Part shown: positions 52,201 through 56,619 of the stretch, in pieces
Layout of the letters: each line of letters opens with the position of its first letter
Numbering within the stretch: position 1 is the first letter of the stretch
Assembly: GCA_029168955.1 (NCBI GenBank)
Contig: JAPDOI010001945.1
Coordinates: 1-64,000, forward strand
DNA: 64,000 nucleotides
Direction: 5' to 3'
Origin: Aplectana chamaeleonis
Taxonomy: Eukaryota; Nematoda; Chromadorea; Rhabditida; Cosmocercidae
Position numbers and translations under genes: made by a program
The notes under the pieces: generated by a model
The model's input: the letters and a program-made list of their open reading frames with translations, nothing else
The model's database searches: none
Told to the model about the DNA's origin: nothing

Positions 52201-54488
52201 TCAAGAGGAAGAAGTAAACAAGCATGAATTACATATGTGGTAGAGAAACAAGATCTCACCTATAAAAACACCCGAATACCGGTATTGCGTAGACTGATCC
52301 ATTTGATCCCGGCGGGAAAAGTCCTGTAATATGAACAATGCACAAATGAAGTCCTCACTTAAAGGCAGTGTTCATGACAATTTTCGTATTCGGGTTTTTC
52401 ACATAAAACAACGCGTTGATCTCCAAGTGTTACAAAAAATATGGAGAAACGGCGAGAAACGCACTAAAACGCCGTATTTCAGTGACATTATTCTATAAAA
52501 TGGACTAGTTGTCCGGTTGAATGAACATGTTCATAGTGGTTGTCACCAGTGGAAAAATGGGTCAATCGAAAATAGAAGAATATTTCATGCAAAGCGGGAT
52601 TGGTTGGGGTCCTAAGGAAGGAAAGGAGCAATAGAGAGTAGAGAATTGCAGGACGGATCCACAAAAGATTTCATTTTCACAACAAACACTTCCTGTGATA
52701 CTTAAGAGGCGGGGTGATACTTAAGAATTTCGCGTACTTCTGGTGCGTTTTTCTCGATTTCTATGTCATTTTAGTTCTACCCAGGGGTCAATATAGCGAA
52801 TAATCTCAAAATTGAAGATTATCGTGAATACTGCCTTTAAAGGCAGCATACACGCTCGTAACCGTGTTGGAGATGACTACGGAAATAGAATGATATGGCT
52901 CAGAACACAACGCCTACGCATTTTGAAGCGTCATAAACGACCCACAAAGACGCTACACGAGTGAGAAGTTCGCCCAGCCCCTGCATCTGCCCGCCCCCTG
53001 TATTTGCTGTTCTCCTTCGAAACAAGGGTGCTGGGGCGTTTACACCGTTGTCGATGTATGTATGTGGTTCACTTCTTGTATTTGTTGTACCACACACAAA
53101 CGTCGACGACGGTGGGAATGACCCAGACCCCGGTTTTAGAGGAGGACGGAAAATACAGGGGCGGGCAGATACAGCCTACAGCAATGTCAGTAGGACCTAG
53201 TGAGGTTGCGGACTCGTTCTAACATACGGTAGTTTGTCAGTGGTATCACTCATTCTTCCGAAACAGCTGTGATAGATCGGTGAGTCTATGCTTTCACCGC
53301 TATGACTACATCAGTGAAAGCAATGAAAACAGGTGAAAATGTGGGAGTGGAAACAAAAACTCACCGACCAATCTCAGTTATTTCGAAAAAATGAGTGATA
53401 ACACAGTCAGACTACAGTATGCTAAGAAGGGTCCGCAACCTCACCAGGTCCTACTTCCATTGCTGCAGACTATACACAGGCGGGGCCAACTTCTTACTCG
53501 TGTAGCGGCATTGTGGAACGTTTTTGACGCTTCAAAATGAGTAGGCGTTGTGTTCTGAGCCATACGATTCTATTTCTGTTGTTATCTCGAACACGTTTAC
53601 GAGCGTGTATGCTGCTTTTAAGACTAAAGTAGCACAATTTTTTTGAAAACATCTGGATTCGCTCAATTGATATGACCGATACAAATTTTCTGACATTTAA
53701 AACATAATTTCCAGTTAAAAACAGCGTACGCTCAAAAAACCGTGTTCAATTTTTTTAAACTATTTAGCGCAGGTAGCCCTACCAGGTTGTGATACGTCGC
53801 CAAGAAGCCACCCGAAACACTCGAATTTCAGCGAAAAACTCGTTCGAGAATCCCGGAGCATTCGGCTTAATTTTTTTCACGTCTGTCCAGTGTATACTGT
53901 GTAATACACAAACGTGGGAAATTTGAACGTCTGCATTGGTTTAGCCCCCTTAACTTGTTAAAGGCAGCATACACGCTCGTAAACGTGATTGAGATAACTA
54001 CCGAAATATAAAAAACGTCTAAGCATTTTGAAGCGTCACTAGTGTTTATGACCGATACGAATTTTCTGACATTCAAAACATATTTCCCAGTTAAGAAAGG
54101 AAGTGCATGTGGTATAAAACTCATTTTGAATAGCTATATACTACTTACAAATTAAATTGCTTCGAATTGAAAAATTATGTGATATGATATAGAATTTTGA
54201 GTGTTTCTCACCTGATGCAAACCAATGGGAGTTTTGTGAGGGACGTGTCGATCGGCCGAGTCAGCAAAGTGAGCTCTGTACTCGTTCTCGACTATCTAAG
54301 AAAAGGCAAGTAACTACATAGAGGTACATATGTAGTATGTACACTACGCAGATACCTTCTCATTAAACTTCAGCGTCCATCGATTGAGGCTGTCGTGATG
54401 CTCCCAGAAACCCTTTTCAAAACCACCTTCGCCCTGGCCGATCACCATTGCCAAACGCTGATCGAAGTCTTTGTTATCGGTGTCAAAC
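7065..54488 (-). CDS. acy-1: Adenylyl cyclase, ACY-1/ADCY9-like, 3' part (12 exons)
   Basis: Class III adenylyl cyclase: converts ATP to cAMP at the plasma membrane, normally under G-protein control. Exons on the minus strand join as 54488-54356, 54295-54212, 52323-52260, 46798-46664, 43167-42911, 42813-42694, 42641-42573, 22009-21924, 21483-21375, 12004-11855, 10354-10145, 7253-7065. They total 1606 nt: one base of a split codon plus 535 codons including the stop, so all phases agree. In the 534 visible residues, six hydrophobic segments lie at about 95-262, with sequons NFS (187) and NQT (229). The C2 domain follows (about 288-500) with KIKTIG (Lys373), YDIWGD (Asp450), NIASRM (Asn457, Arg461) and EVKG (Lys496), the ATP-site residues expected of C2. 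The wording ([30 protein letters not shown]) is closest to the ADCY9 / C. elegans ACY-1 branch. The first membrane block and C1 domain are not visible. Symbol by resemblance. Confidence 0.92.
7640..9310. mobile_element. Large foldback in last intron
   Basis: Outer matches GGCTGCGGCGCGAGGTGTGATAC (about 7640-7662) and TGATACATCACACCTCACGCCG (about 9270-9295) are inverted, each next to a C-rich GACCCCCC tract. The same terminal words bound 17155-19645. It contains the palindrome 7932-8540. A B-box-like GGTTCGATCCCGC (minus strand, about 8687-8698) lies in the loop. Non-coding. Confidence 0.6.
7932..8540. repeat. Near-perfect palindrome, about 300-bp arms
   Basis: Centred at about 8234 on TGTGATACAATCGATTGTATCACA with essentially no spacer. 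The arms match outward to GTGCCCTGAGGGCAC (left) and its counterpart at about 8525, with a few mismatches and small indels. As intronic RNA it would form a roughly 300-bp hairpin. Confidence 0.85.
9311..10144. other. Intron sequence, nothing recognised
   Basis: Rest of the last cyclase intron. Short open frames only; no terminal repeats or target duplications that I could pair. Confidence 0.4.
10145..10354 (-). CDS. acy-1: Adenylyl cyclase exon k (C2 catalytic core)
   Basis: 70 codons from GTTTCAG|ATG to CAG|GTAAGG, phase 0. It holds the most conserved C2 segment: [27 protein letters not shown] and TGVLNRIQ. Asp (YDIWG), Asn and Arg (NIASRM) are the catalytic and transition-state residues expected of C2. 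Confidence 0.94.
10780..11600. repeat. Diverged repeats around the minisatellite (left)
   Basis: Imperfect repeats of sentences such as TCAAAACTTGCATCTGGGGG and CTACCGTAATCTACCGTAATC. Related text occurs at 12200-12510, 16920-17130 and 23240-23960. Non-coding, intronic. Confidence 0.5.
11855..12004 (-). CDS. acy-1: Adenylyl cyclase exon j (C2, KIKTIG)
   Basis: 50 codons, [10 protein letters not shown]...HPKEHLYQ, phase 0, acceptor ATATTCCAG. The adenine-contacting Lys of KIKTIG is present. The position equivalent to AC2 Ser942 is Ala, as in ADCY9. The donor reads CAG|GCTAGT, which would make the following intron a GC-AG intron. No in-phase GT donor gives a better join to the next exon. Confidence 0.9.
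12180..12530. repeat. Left flank of minisatellite (inverted)
   Basis: Ends TTACGGTAGATTAGGCCCCGG. The right flank starts with its inverted counterpart (GACCGGGGCCTTACGGT at about 16897). The minisatellite therefore sits between inverted flanks, as if it had expanded inside a foldback element. Confidence 0.55.
12535..12790 (-). repeat. 83-bp minisatellite, inverted units
   Basis: About two and a half units in the opposite orientation to the main array (CACTCGGTGTATCCCTCCAA, CCGGTCGATACGTATG). The unit nearest the junction carries the TTTAAA variant of the core. The switch falls at about 12780-12800 next to a short non-repeat stretch (TATCCATGCAATACGTGG). Confidence 0.85.
12800..16870 (+). repeat. 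83-bp G-rich minisatellite, about 49 units
   Basis: Tandem array, period 83 bp (for example 13228 to 13311), in cyclase intron 9. Each unit has a conserved core (GATACACCGAGTGATTTTCT ... CAATCATACGTATCGACC) and a length-variable G-rich joint GGGTGGGTGTTGGGGG(n)TGTTGGAGGG. Variation is mostly in the number of Gs and in TTTCAATC versus TTTTAAAC core variants. The joint has four or more G runs and fits a G-quadruplex pattern. Open frames across it are reading artefacts of the repeat. Confidence 0.97.
16871..17154. repeat. Right flank of minisatellite
   Basis: Contains GACCGGGGCCTTACGG, the inverted counterpart of the left flank, then diverged repeats of the 10780-11600 type (TCAGATTTGACTCAAAATTTG, TACCTACCGTAACC). 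Confidence 0.55.
17155..19645. mobile_element. Large foldback with palindromic core
   Basis: Outer words GGTTTCGGCACGAGGTGTGGA (about 17157) and CCACACCCCGCGCCGAACC (about 19618) are inverted, the same terminal grammar as 7640-9310. Most of the interior is the palindrome 17711-19126. Non-coding. Confidence 0.65.
17711..19126. repeat. 1.4-kb near-perfect palindrome
   Basis: Arms of roughly 700 bp match in inverted orientation from TGGTTACGTTTCGAATTTCA (left) to its counterpart at about 19126. The centre at about 18490 holds two small hairpins built on TAGGTGTGGACATT. Each arm carries GGGTTCGATCCCGC, an exact Pol III B-box sequence (about 17799 plus, about 19043 minus). Divergence between arms is low by eye. 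Confidence 0.85.
19700..19870. repeat. Short inverted repeat
   Basis: GGTGCTCTCTACACACCGTT..GGAGGAGTTGTC at the left pairs with GACAACTCCTCCCTCTGTGTGTAGAGAGCCCC at the right; about 45-bp arms. Part of the same sequence recurs near 7540-7640. Confidence 0.6.
20270..20560. repeat. CGCGACTC-rich degenerate repeat
   Basis: Runs of CCGCGACTC/CCCGCGACTCC words at irregular spacing, like the GC-rich blocks at 1-740, 26580-27260 and 59140-59570. No coding signal. Confidence 0.45.
21055..21125 (-). repeat. tRNA-derived SINE-like segment
   Basis: On the minus strand an A box TGGCTCAATAGTGG (21101-21114) is followed 30 bp later by a B box GGTTCCAATCC (21061-21071, one mismatch to consensus). Spacing and order fit a Pol III internal promoter of a tRNA-derived SINE. 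The stems of a functional tRNA are not complete. Intron 9, just downstream of exon i. Confidence 0.5.
21375..21483 (-). CDS. acy-1: Adenylyl cyclase exon i (C2 core)
   Basis: One base completing Ser, then 36 codons: [18 protein letters not shown], continuing to FLRVLNE. Acceptor GATTTTCAG, donor GAG|GTGAGT. It contains the first beta strand and helix of the C2 nucleotidyl cyclase fold. The residue equivalent to rat AC2 Leu912 is Leu here (visible residue 347). Confidence 0.9.
21924..22009 (-). CDS. acy-1: Adenylyl cyclase exon h (C2)
   Basis: 28 codons plus AG, beginning [12 protein letters not shown], between TTCACTGTCAG and ACAG|GTATGT. An alternative acceptor 14 bp upstream (CCTGTAG) would break the phase with exon g, so the proximal acceptor was chosen. 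The segment carries the conserved [16 protein letters not shown] motif at the entry of C2. Confidence 0.88.
22360..25012 (+). repeat. Large dispersed repeat, left copy
   Basis: Reads from GCGCGAAGCGCGCACC through GAGCTAGGAAGCTCATTTTT and ATCGATCGATAATCAATATT to an inner palindrome at 24405-25012 (arms TTTAGCTTCCTGGCAAAAGT). The whole is repeated in opposite orientation at 49467-50990. An extra 1.07-kb element (23089-24155) interrupts this copy. Confidence 0.75.
23089..24155. mobile_element. Foldback element, ACTAGGGA ends (nested)
   Basis: Begins ACTAGGGAACCTCGCATGG and ends CCATGCGAGATTCCCTAGT. The sub-terminal part (TCCGTAGCAAAATCCGATGT) matches the arm of the 5413-6938 element. The opposite copy at 49467-50990 lacks it. 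The interior includes diverged repeats of the minisatellite-flank type (23240-23960). Non-coding. Confidence 0.7.
25138..25684 (+). repeat. 41-bp minisatellite, about 13 units
   Basis: Unit starts CGAACGAACGAATTTCGAAT and ends in a T-rich stretch with T/C variation at the last bases. The core AACGAATTT..AAATTCGTT is an inverted repeat, so every unit can form a small hairpin. Sub-terminal in hAT-like element 1. Confidence 0.95.
25993..26516. mobile_element. TTAA-flanked MITE F (nested)
   Basis: AGGCAGTGTTCACGATAAT ... ATCATCGTGAACACTGCCT between TTAA 25993-25996 and 26513-26516. The interior is shared with 4739-5374 and 52359-52840. Inserted inside hAT-like element 1. Confidence 0.85.
26580..27260. 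repeat. CGCGATCG-rich degenerate repeat
   Basis: Irregular repetition of words such as TTCCGCGATAGTTCC, CTCGCGATCG and GGTACCGTGAT with long inverted matches. Related to other GC-rich blocks in the window. No gene recognised. Confidence 0.5.
28080..28440 (+). repeat. 42-bp minisatellite, about 9 units
   Basis: Unit GAATAATATTCGAATATTCA followed by CCTTTCCCGAATAGTCGAATTC. Because 42 is divisible by 3, both strands stay open and give repetitive reading frames that should not be called proteins. Sub-terminal in hAT-like element 1. Confidence 0.95.
28689..31568. mobile_element. hAT-like non-autonomous element 2, 8-bp TSD
   Basis: Ends TAGAGTGTTGGAACGAAT and TTCGGGCAACACTCTA, flanked by GTGGACAA at 28681-28688 and 31569-31576. 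Sub-terminal regions are arrays of GAATATTCGAATA/AATTATTCG. It shares interior blocks with the 55940-60513 element (for example 31070-31360 with 59730-59990). It contains a nested element at 28864-31026. No transposase. Confidence 0.87.
28864..31026. mobile_element. Nested inverted-repeat element, GGGGTGGTAGTAA ends
   Basis: GGGGTGGTAGTAA at 28864 and TTACTACCACCCC ending at 31026. Next to the ends are inverted TTAACACAC/GTGTGTTAACC motifs. In the sister element the corresponding place (about 56160-56176, GACAACGGGTTG) is uninterrupted. TSD length not resolved. The interior (29060-30900) has short open frames only; 29000-29060 has repeated AACCGCGAA/CCGCCA words. Confidence 0.6.
32270..32540 (+). 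repeat. 41-bp AT-rich minisatellite, about 6 units
   Basis: Unit CGAATAAACGAATGAATGAA followed by TATATTCGACTTTAAATTTTT, with a few point variants. Sub-terminal in hAT-like element 3; a third unit type besides those in element 1. Confidence 0.9.
33990..34200 (+). repeat. TCGATAGTCGATTTCGAATAAT array
   Basis: About four units of 43-45 bp (TTTTTTCGATAGTCGATTTC, GAATAATGATCGAATATCTG). The LTR element inserted at its right end, and TTCGAA-type sequence resumes at 38460. Confidence 0.85.
34203..34674 (-). repeat. 3' LTR
   Basis: Read on the minus strand it starts TGTTAAGATATGCAG and ends CACCCGTGATT. It contains a promoter-like TATATAA (plus-strand 34368-34380) and AATAAA-like motifs. The end is not the usual CA. 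Confidence 0.92.
34749..35378 (-). CDS. Basic C-terminal frame of the LTR element
   Basis: 209 residues, very basic in the middle ([10 protein letters not shown]), overlapping the previous frame by 4 bp. It ends shortly before the polypurine tract. No HHCC, DDE or RT motif. It could be the tail of a deleted integrase or a protein specific to this element; I do not recognise it. Confidence 0.5.
   Translation of the reverse strand: MKKVCLKSQKTKAAPGRRGRSQTEETSVTEVDVPIKAIGDVDGDSKPTTFHAFAGAKHREKEGVARQRRVLSHVDRKVSIGGPVLPQRSEEVERPPGPAQSKRRRRHRRRRASRTRLTVPDVCPGWKTCKEQRQQHVITDVKREQDIIKPNPVIKDMKMHRRSDDTRFRHPDDARYVHRRPPKLKYTDCGSRDVRSSMDCRSVFSLPLI
35375..35575 (-). CDS. Second CCHC zinc knuckle fragment
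   Basis: Contains [15 protein letters not shown], a second retroviral-type zinc knuckle downstream of the protease, followed by an acidic tail. Probably originally in frame with the protease; a frameshift at about 35578 separates them. Confidence 0.7.
   Translation of the reverse strand: MGKSFVRCFNCSKLGHVRKNCREQETFKGYGAASSSQETDDWAEHTFRAWLNDWNCDSEAADAIVA
35422..36195 (-). CDS. Zinc knuckle plus aspartic protease
   Basis: Opens with the CCHC knuckle [14 protein letters not shown] (in the -1 frame relative to Gag), then a retropepsin-type domain. The active-site triad DTGS lies in [14 protein letters not shown] (about 65 residues after the GTG at 36138) and the second conserved stretch is [12 protein letters not shown]. 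After about residue 180 the natural frame is lost near 35578, where translation moves to the frame of 35375-35575. A remnant of a polyprotein; nothing of reverse transcriptase follows. Confidence 0.8.
   Translation of the reverse strand, partial: RIRCFNCNKTGHLRRDCRAVKQEAPMQESTESTVEADTPRIFTSSLSKWICGAVGTGKRQTELVGEQMLVDVHLLGLSRKALLDTGSQVSIIPLDMFLAAQDAGFDLDADIEELPLDQQKPVYDASGNKMTFKGAVRLTVQVCEISRQRVALFVMAGGDGTLVLGTNTLQKLGFNFSQKAYGRVSAAGSPTRRQSSKVIAVLPQVGEWESRLSDVSIVPSSVMFGRTVENRKHSRATELQAVVRKQTTGQNTRSGRG
36135..37679 (-). CDS. Retrotransposon Gag
   Basis: A 514-residue frame. The N-terminal part is acidic and helical; a central segment (residues about 280-470; motifs [41 protein letters not shown]) resembles capsid regions of nematode LTR-element Gag proteins. 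The frame ends just after it overlaps a CCHC knuckle that is encoded in the -1 frame (about 36195-36140). No slippery heptamer is seen in the overlap and a TGA lies just upstream of the knuckle in that frame, so an indel or an unrecognised shift is equally possible. Confidence 0.85.
   Translation of the reverse strand: MCFPERTMSSEASDMDPAELERLLLDESSTSNQILSMQTTLDRLVTKVDDAASKTLKQVRDATEAINSCLGALRELPSELAQQKCSKGGKISTQVRKVASSIVNENCSIIEDELEKLLPVEEHSHRIKRKVCDAIAAICSSKVLSPLERASASVEPKRTRDLKSIQQQLGAHSRSELNSFQNEPPGRNVQAKAQIRSEQPYLEDVEMQNYYGTLYPEQAAQGKPLNAEHYCRRTVPLSTGIGQQTREPSSSRSSRCLSPGRLSMSDNIGAMIAAMTLPDVEVFRDPEGRNFGDFILRFRMKYQHLGLKNDLLVHLLMSKLGGYPKAVAEALPDYVKQADFETLVDCLRNKLETHDSATQVKAYMDLKRLSKSTDVTRYCLELEKLTRKAYPDASEEELSRTRAAELVSQLSEWPEYLQLFTTMEIAPKGTAYEMVKAIAQRRERSRAVAAVVLPPSDGTIGAPIRSGDSAAAKTSSSRTVVHQGDAKSSVDKREPASGASTATRRAISDEIAEL
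37990..38459 (-). repeat. 5' LTR
   Basis: Second LTR copy, about 98-99 percent identical to the other by eye and 2 bp shorter (CAAACATACAT versus CAAACTAATACAT). Followed on the minus strand by the primer-binding-like TGGGGGCCGAAC. Confidence 0.92.
38672..40252 (+). pseudogene. RTE ORF, endonuclease part
   Basis: APE-type endonuclease at residues about 70-310 with the expected motifs: [13 protein letters not shown] (Asn), AVQETRW (Glu), [11 protein letters not shown] (Asp, Asn), QIDFILVR (Asp) and TQHRPLI (His). A linker rich in Lys/Arg follows. The frame is lost at a run of Cs (about 40199): the next frame continues the homologous text immediately, so a single base is missing. The start at 38672 is uncertain because the frame is open upstream. 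Confidence 0.93.
40200..41706 (+). pseudogene. RTE ORF, reverse transcriptase part
   Basis: Reverse transcriptase motifs in order: [56 protein letters not shown] and YADDVML (catalytic DD at about 40937-40945). A TGA at 41026-41028 stands where relatives have Arg ([16 protein letters not shown]). After the stop the thumb/C-terminal region continues in the same frame to 41706, with [10 protein letters not shown] and [11 protein letters not shown]. Inactive as it stands. Confidence 0.95.
41723..41895. repeat. Central palindrome of foldback G
   Basis: TCGAGATCTGCGCAGATTGAATTTTCGAAAT pairs with ATTTCGAAAATTCAATCTGCACAGATCTCGAGA, with a loop of about 75 bp. The LINE inserted in its left arm; the outer continuation of that arm is 38521-38585. 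Confidence 0.8.
42573..42641 (-). CDS. acy-1: Adenylyl cyclase exon g (start of C2)
   Basis: 23 codons, [10 protein letters not shown]...DTQRMQ, from TGAATTTATAG to CAG|GTGATT, phase 0. This matches the juxtamembrane helix before C2 in the ADCY9 branch. It is the exon just before the 20.6-kb intron: its donor at 42572 must splice to the acceptor at 22010. Confidence 0.87.
42694..42813 (-). CDS. acy-1: Adenylyl cyclase exon f (last helix)
   Basis: 40 codons, phase 0 at both ends, from TTTTTTCTCAG to CAG|GTATGG. It begins [10 protein letters not shown], a loop with an NQT sequon, where adenylyl cyclases carry extracellular glycosylation. The last helix [16 protein letters not shown] follows. 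Bounded by introns of 97 and 52 bp. Confidence 0.88.
42911..43167 (-). CDS. acy-1: Adenylyl cyclase exon e (membrane helices)
   Basis: Acceptor TTCCACTGCAG, two bases completing Gly, then 85 codons to CAG|GTGTGT. It encodes hydrophobic runs [33 protein letters not shown] and [17 protein letters not shown], separated by short loops, with an NFS sequon after the second. The open frame continues past the chosen acceptor, but only this acceptor fits the phase left by exon d. Confidence 0.88.
43261..44374. other. Intron sequence, nothing recognised
   Basis: Part of cyclase intron 4. GC-mixed, short open frames, no terminal repeats that I could pair. Confidence 0.4.
44375..44659. mobile_element. 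hAT-like end fragment
   Basis: Ends GCACATCCCTG, the reverse complement of the CAGGGATGTGC end of the 62164-63907 element, and carries the same TTTTCTGTTT-type subterminal text. No matching left end found. Confidence 0.5.
44670..45162. mobile_element. TTAA-flanked MITE H (train 2)
   Basis: AGGCAGTGTTCACGATAAGA ... TCATCGTGAACACTGCCT between TTAA 44670-44673 and 45159-45162. Nearly the same sequence as 57374-57870. Confidence 0.88.
45159..45776. mobile_element. TTAA-flanked MITE I (train 2)
   Basis: AGGCAGCATACACGCTCG ends, TTAA 45159-45162 and 45773-45776. Long internal inverted repeats. Close relative of 4093-4742. Confidence 0.87.
45773..46254. mobile_element. TTAA-flanked MITE J (train 2)
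   Basis: AGCCACAGTCCAAGCTCAG ... CTGAGGTTGGACTGTGGCT between TTAA 45773-45776 and 46251-46254. Same family as 3427-4096, without the 180-bp insertion (empty site at 46189-46196). Confidence 0.87.
46664..46798 (-). CDS. acy-1: Adenylyl cyclase exon d (membrane helices)
   Basis: Acceptor CCAATTTCAG, then two bases completing a split codon, 44 codons, and one base before GTGATT. It encodes two hydrophobic helices ([17 protein letters not shown], and LSFIVYF through VIAAIGLI), the start of the second membrane block. A MITE end lies 20 bp upstream of the acceptor, so the polypyrimidine region is almost the only intron sequence left between repeat and exon. Confidence 0.88.
46815..47426. mobile_element. 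TTAA-type MITE K (train 3)
   Basis: Left end AGGCAGCATACACGAC after a decayed TTGA (46815-46818), right end CGAGCGTGTGTGCTGCCT then TTAA 47423-47426. It starts 20 bp from cyclase exon d, in the last bases of intron 3. The interior has GTATCACTAGAATCCATGCC-like inverted pairs (about 47238 and 47360). Confidence 0.65.
47423..48000. mobile_element. TTAA-type MITE L (train 3)
   Basis: AGGCAGTGTTCAC after TTAA 47423-47426; right end GCGAACGATGCCT then TTAA 47997-48000. The right end is more diverged than in other copies. No gene inside. Confidence 0.55.
48132..49254. mobile_element. hAT-like element, imperfect TSD
   Basis: Begins CAGGGATGTGCGGTAA and ends TTTGCATTTACC-type text complementary to CAGGGGTTTGC. 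Flanks CTATTGAC (48124-48131) and GTATTTAC (49255-49262) agree at 6 of 8 positions. Subterminal repeats are TTACCGAAA/TCGGTAAA words. No transposase. Confidence 0.55.
49467..50990 (-). repeat. Large dispersed repeat, right copy (inverted)
   Basis: Opposite orientation to 22360-25012. It starts with the inner palindrome (49467-50030, TTTAGCTTCCTGGCAAAAGT arms), then the ATCGAT-rich part and GAGCTCCCTAGCTCAATTTT, ending near GGGTTGCGCGCGTGGCC. Lies in cyclase intron 3, while its partner lies in intron 7. Confidence 0.75.
51130..52139. mobile_element. hAT-like element (CAGGGGT ends), TSD lost
   Basis: CAGGGGTAAGCGGCGAAG at the left and TGCTGCACACCCCTG at the right, with subterminal GGCAAACGGCAA-type words shared with 58740-58853. 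Flanks do not match convincingly. The interior includes a TTAA-type end (GAGCACTGCTTTTAATGAC at about 51509) shared with 58287-58320. Open frames here are repeat artefacts. Confidence 0.45.
52260..52323 (-). CDS. acy-1: Adenylyl cyclase exon c (64-nt exon)
   Basis: Small exon found by phase: acceptor CATATTACAG, 21 codons ([10 protein letters not shown]...GVFI) plus one base, donor ATAG|GTGAGA. That base joins the AC at the start of the next exon to give Asp. The sequence leads into the first helix of the second membrane block. A TTAA MITE begins 36 bp upstream of the acceptor (52359). Confidence 0.82.
52359..52840. mobile_element. TTAA-flanked MITE M (train 4)
   Basis: AGGCAGTGTTCATGACAA ... 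ATTATCGTGAATACTGCCT between TTAA 52359-52362 and 52837-52840. Same interior as 4739-5374 and 25993-26516. Starts 36 bp upstream of the acceptor of cyclase exon c. Confidence 0.85.
52837..53621. mobile_element. TTAA-flanked MITE N (train 4)
   Basis: AGGCAGCATACACGCTCGTA ... TACGAGCGTGTATGCTGCT between TTAA 52837-52840 and 53618-53621. Inverted arms pair AACGACCCACAAAGACGC with the region near 53520. Relatives at about 53958 and 56620. Confidence 0.8.
53958..54110. mobile_element. TTAA MITE fragment O
   Basis: TTAA 53958-53961 then AGGCAGCATACACGCTCGTA; no right end in place. The adjacent text GACCGATACAAATTTTCTGACATT is duplicated at about 53669 and 54050, suggesting a local rearrangement. 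Confidence 0.5.
54212..54295 (-). CDS. acy-1: Adenylyl cyclase exon b
   Basis: 28 codons, phase 0 at both ends, between TTTTCTTAG and CAG|GTGAGA. It encodes [10 protein letters not shown] through KTPIGLHQ, a hydrophilic linker segment that continues directly from exon a. Confidence 0.83.
54356..54488 (-). CDS. acy-1: Adenylyl cyclase exon a (C1b-like linker)
   Basis: The first exon I can place. Intron end TTTTGTTAG precedes GTTTGAC and the exon ends GAGAAG before GTATCT. Its first base completes a codon begun in an upstream exon. It encodes 44 residues beginning [10 protein letters not shown] and ending LKFNEK, hydrophilic, in the place of the linker after C1. The next intron is only 60 bp, unlike the multi-kilobase introns elsewhere in the gene. 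Confidence 0.85.
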
Positions 54489-54678
54489 CTAACAAAATTC
54501 TACTGATAGGGAAACTATGGCAATTAAGAACTTCGGATAGGATGCATACCTTGTTAGGGAAGCAGCGTTATGGTGATGTGAGATGGCTGTATCCAGACCA
54601 CCAACTGAACACAGGTCAGAACCATCCTGAAGGGACAGCTGAAAAACTGTAAATTTGAAACGCACATAATCGACACTA

Positions 54679-55781
54679 CAGTGCGGTGCAAAATTATAGG
54701 TCCACCCTAATTCTCGCATTCACGAGACCGAGCCTCACAGTTCGCAATACGAGGACAGTACCAAATAAATTAAGAAGTGCTGAAAACCCTTGTGGTCAAT
54801 ATTCCAGAACAATTGGTTCTTTGTAAAAGACTTCCCCACAAGTTCATCACTTTATTCAGATCCAGAGTAAATGCGTGTCATCCCCGAAACGGTCACGTGG
54901 TGCGCCTCTAGCCATGCAGATTTGATTGCGACGCGTGGATTGACCCGTTGTCATGTTGGAAAAAAATGTTCTAGTCACCGATGTCTTCTGAGATATGGCA
55001 GTAGATGGTTACAAAACACCTTCTGGAATCCCAGGCTGTTCATCCTGCACGAAAAGAAGTCAAGTACATCCCGTACGTGACCACAGAAAACAGCCCAGAC
55101 CATCAGACTTCCGCATGCAAAGTTGCGCTTTGAGAATAAGCGTCAGTCTTTCCGCGAATCTCTCTAGTAGTCTACCATCTGGGCCATCCGAATTCCATTT
55201 TCGTCATCAGGAAATACGACCTGGAAAGCAGAAGCAGTATGTTTCCAAAATTCCCGACCAAGGCTGCAGCAACCTACTTCTTTCCATTTTGTGGTCATGT
55301 TGGTACGAGCAAAACGCATACTCGCTGACTTGTGAAGGATGATGTGCGGGCAGCGGTGGAGAGACCGGTGTACCGGCCATTTTGAGGCCGGAAGACCCAA
55401 ATTCCTTAGGATTTCGTTTGCGAACTGCACACTGTTCGAAACTTCAAGAGCATTATGCATCTCCTCGCGCCTTGCAAACCTCTTTGATCAACCAGCGTGC
55501 TTCTTCTTCTTGTACTTCGTCGGACTCTTCAAGTATCTACTGATGCAGTTGCGCGATCTTCACAGTTGCGGGACAATCCTTCTTTTGGGTATACGTGATT
55601 CGTGTAGGGCGTCCACCTGAGAATCCTGCTCAGCCGCAGAAAGCTTAATCCCTCTCGATATCACTTGAAACAATGGTAGATAATGTCTCTACATCACCAG
55701 GTGACAAACTCAAACCCAACTTTAGACGGGAAAATTCGTGGTAGTGAGAAAGATCGGGGTGGACCTATAATTTTGCACCGC
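54679..55781 (-). pseudogene. Decayed Tc3-like (Tc1/mariner) transposon
   Basis: Left terminal repeat CAGTGCGGTGCAAAATTATA follows TA at 54677-54678; the inverted copy ends at about 55781 with its last bases lost. On the minus strand, broken frames read SRGIKLSAAE, DALHESRIPK and YLKSPTKYKKKKHAG (DNA-binding half), then TKWKEV, HDN in place of the second catalytic Asp region, and DLNKVMNLWG (compare DLNPxENLWG). Many frameshifts and stops. Typical of Tc3-like transposases of nematodes; not functional. Confidence 0.88.
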
Positions 55782-56365
55782 TTCAAGGCAGGGGTAGCGA
55801 TGGAAAAAGTTGTTGAGAAAACCATCAAAGTTGGTTCGGTTCGCAAAAGGTTGGAAGACCATGAGATTACTGGGCAAGAAAAGGGCTGAAATTAGAGTAA
55901 TCGAGTTCCCAAGTTGAGGATTCGTGCACACGTGCACAGTAGAGTGTTGGAACGAATAATTTTTTTGAATATTCGAATAAACGAATAATTCGGATAATCC
56001 ACTTCTTCGAATATTCGATTATTCGAAACTAATCCACTTCTTTGAATATTCGAATATTCGAATTATTCGAATATTCGCATATTATTCGAATAAACGAATA
56101 TTTGGGCAACACTGTTGCGTACTATCCCATCCAATCCACTCAGGCAAACTGGGGCATCGACAACGGGTTGAGAAGTTGTCATCTCATAAACTGCACCCTC
56201 TTGACAACTCAAATCGCTCGCATTGTAAGCCTGACAACTGCCCGTTGCCCAGCGATGTCCACCTGTTGTCGGGCTGTTGACATTTTGACCTGTCGCGTTT
56301 AGCGGCCTATTTAGCAGCGGTTCACATCCTGCAAGGCCTTTATGTGGCTTAGGAACTACTTTGCA

Positions 56366-56500
56366 CCCACCCGCGTCGCGGTCAGCACACCTACACGCAT
56401 CGCGGTCGGCACACCAACACGCTTCGCAATCGGCAAACCGACACGCGTAGCGGTCGGCGCTCCGACACGCGTCGCGGTCGGTACACCCACGCGTCGCGGC
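56366..56500 (+). repeat. 24-bp tandem repeat, about 5.5 units
   Basis: Unit ACACGCGTCGCGGTCGGCAC plus 4 bp, with substitutions. It produces Cys/Asp-rich or Thr/Arg-rich reading frames that are artefacts. Inside hAT-like element 4. Confidence 0.9.
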
Positions 56501-56619
56501 TGGGTCGCCCAACCTCCACTGAGGCCGCCACCGGATGGGCAGGGCTACCAGATGCTGGGCGGGGCCAATGTACCGCATACTTGGGTAATTGAACCGGGTG
56601 CACTCTTGTCACTTAGATT

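Noticed and set aside
56063..56578. Cys-rich 171-residue minus-strand frame
   Set aside because: Most of it is the 24-bp tandem repeat 56366-56500 read in one frame; no signal peptide or family pattern.
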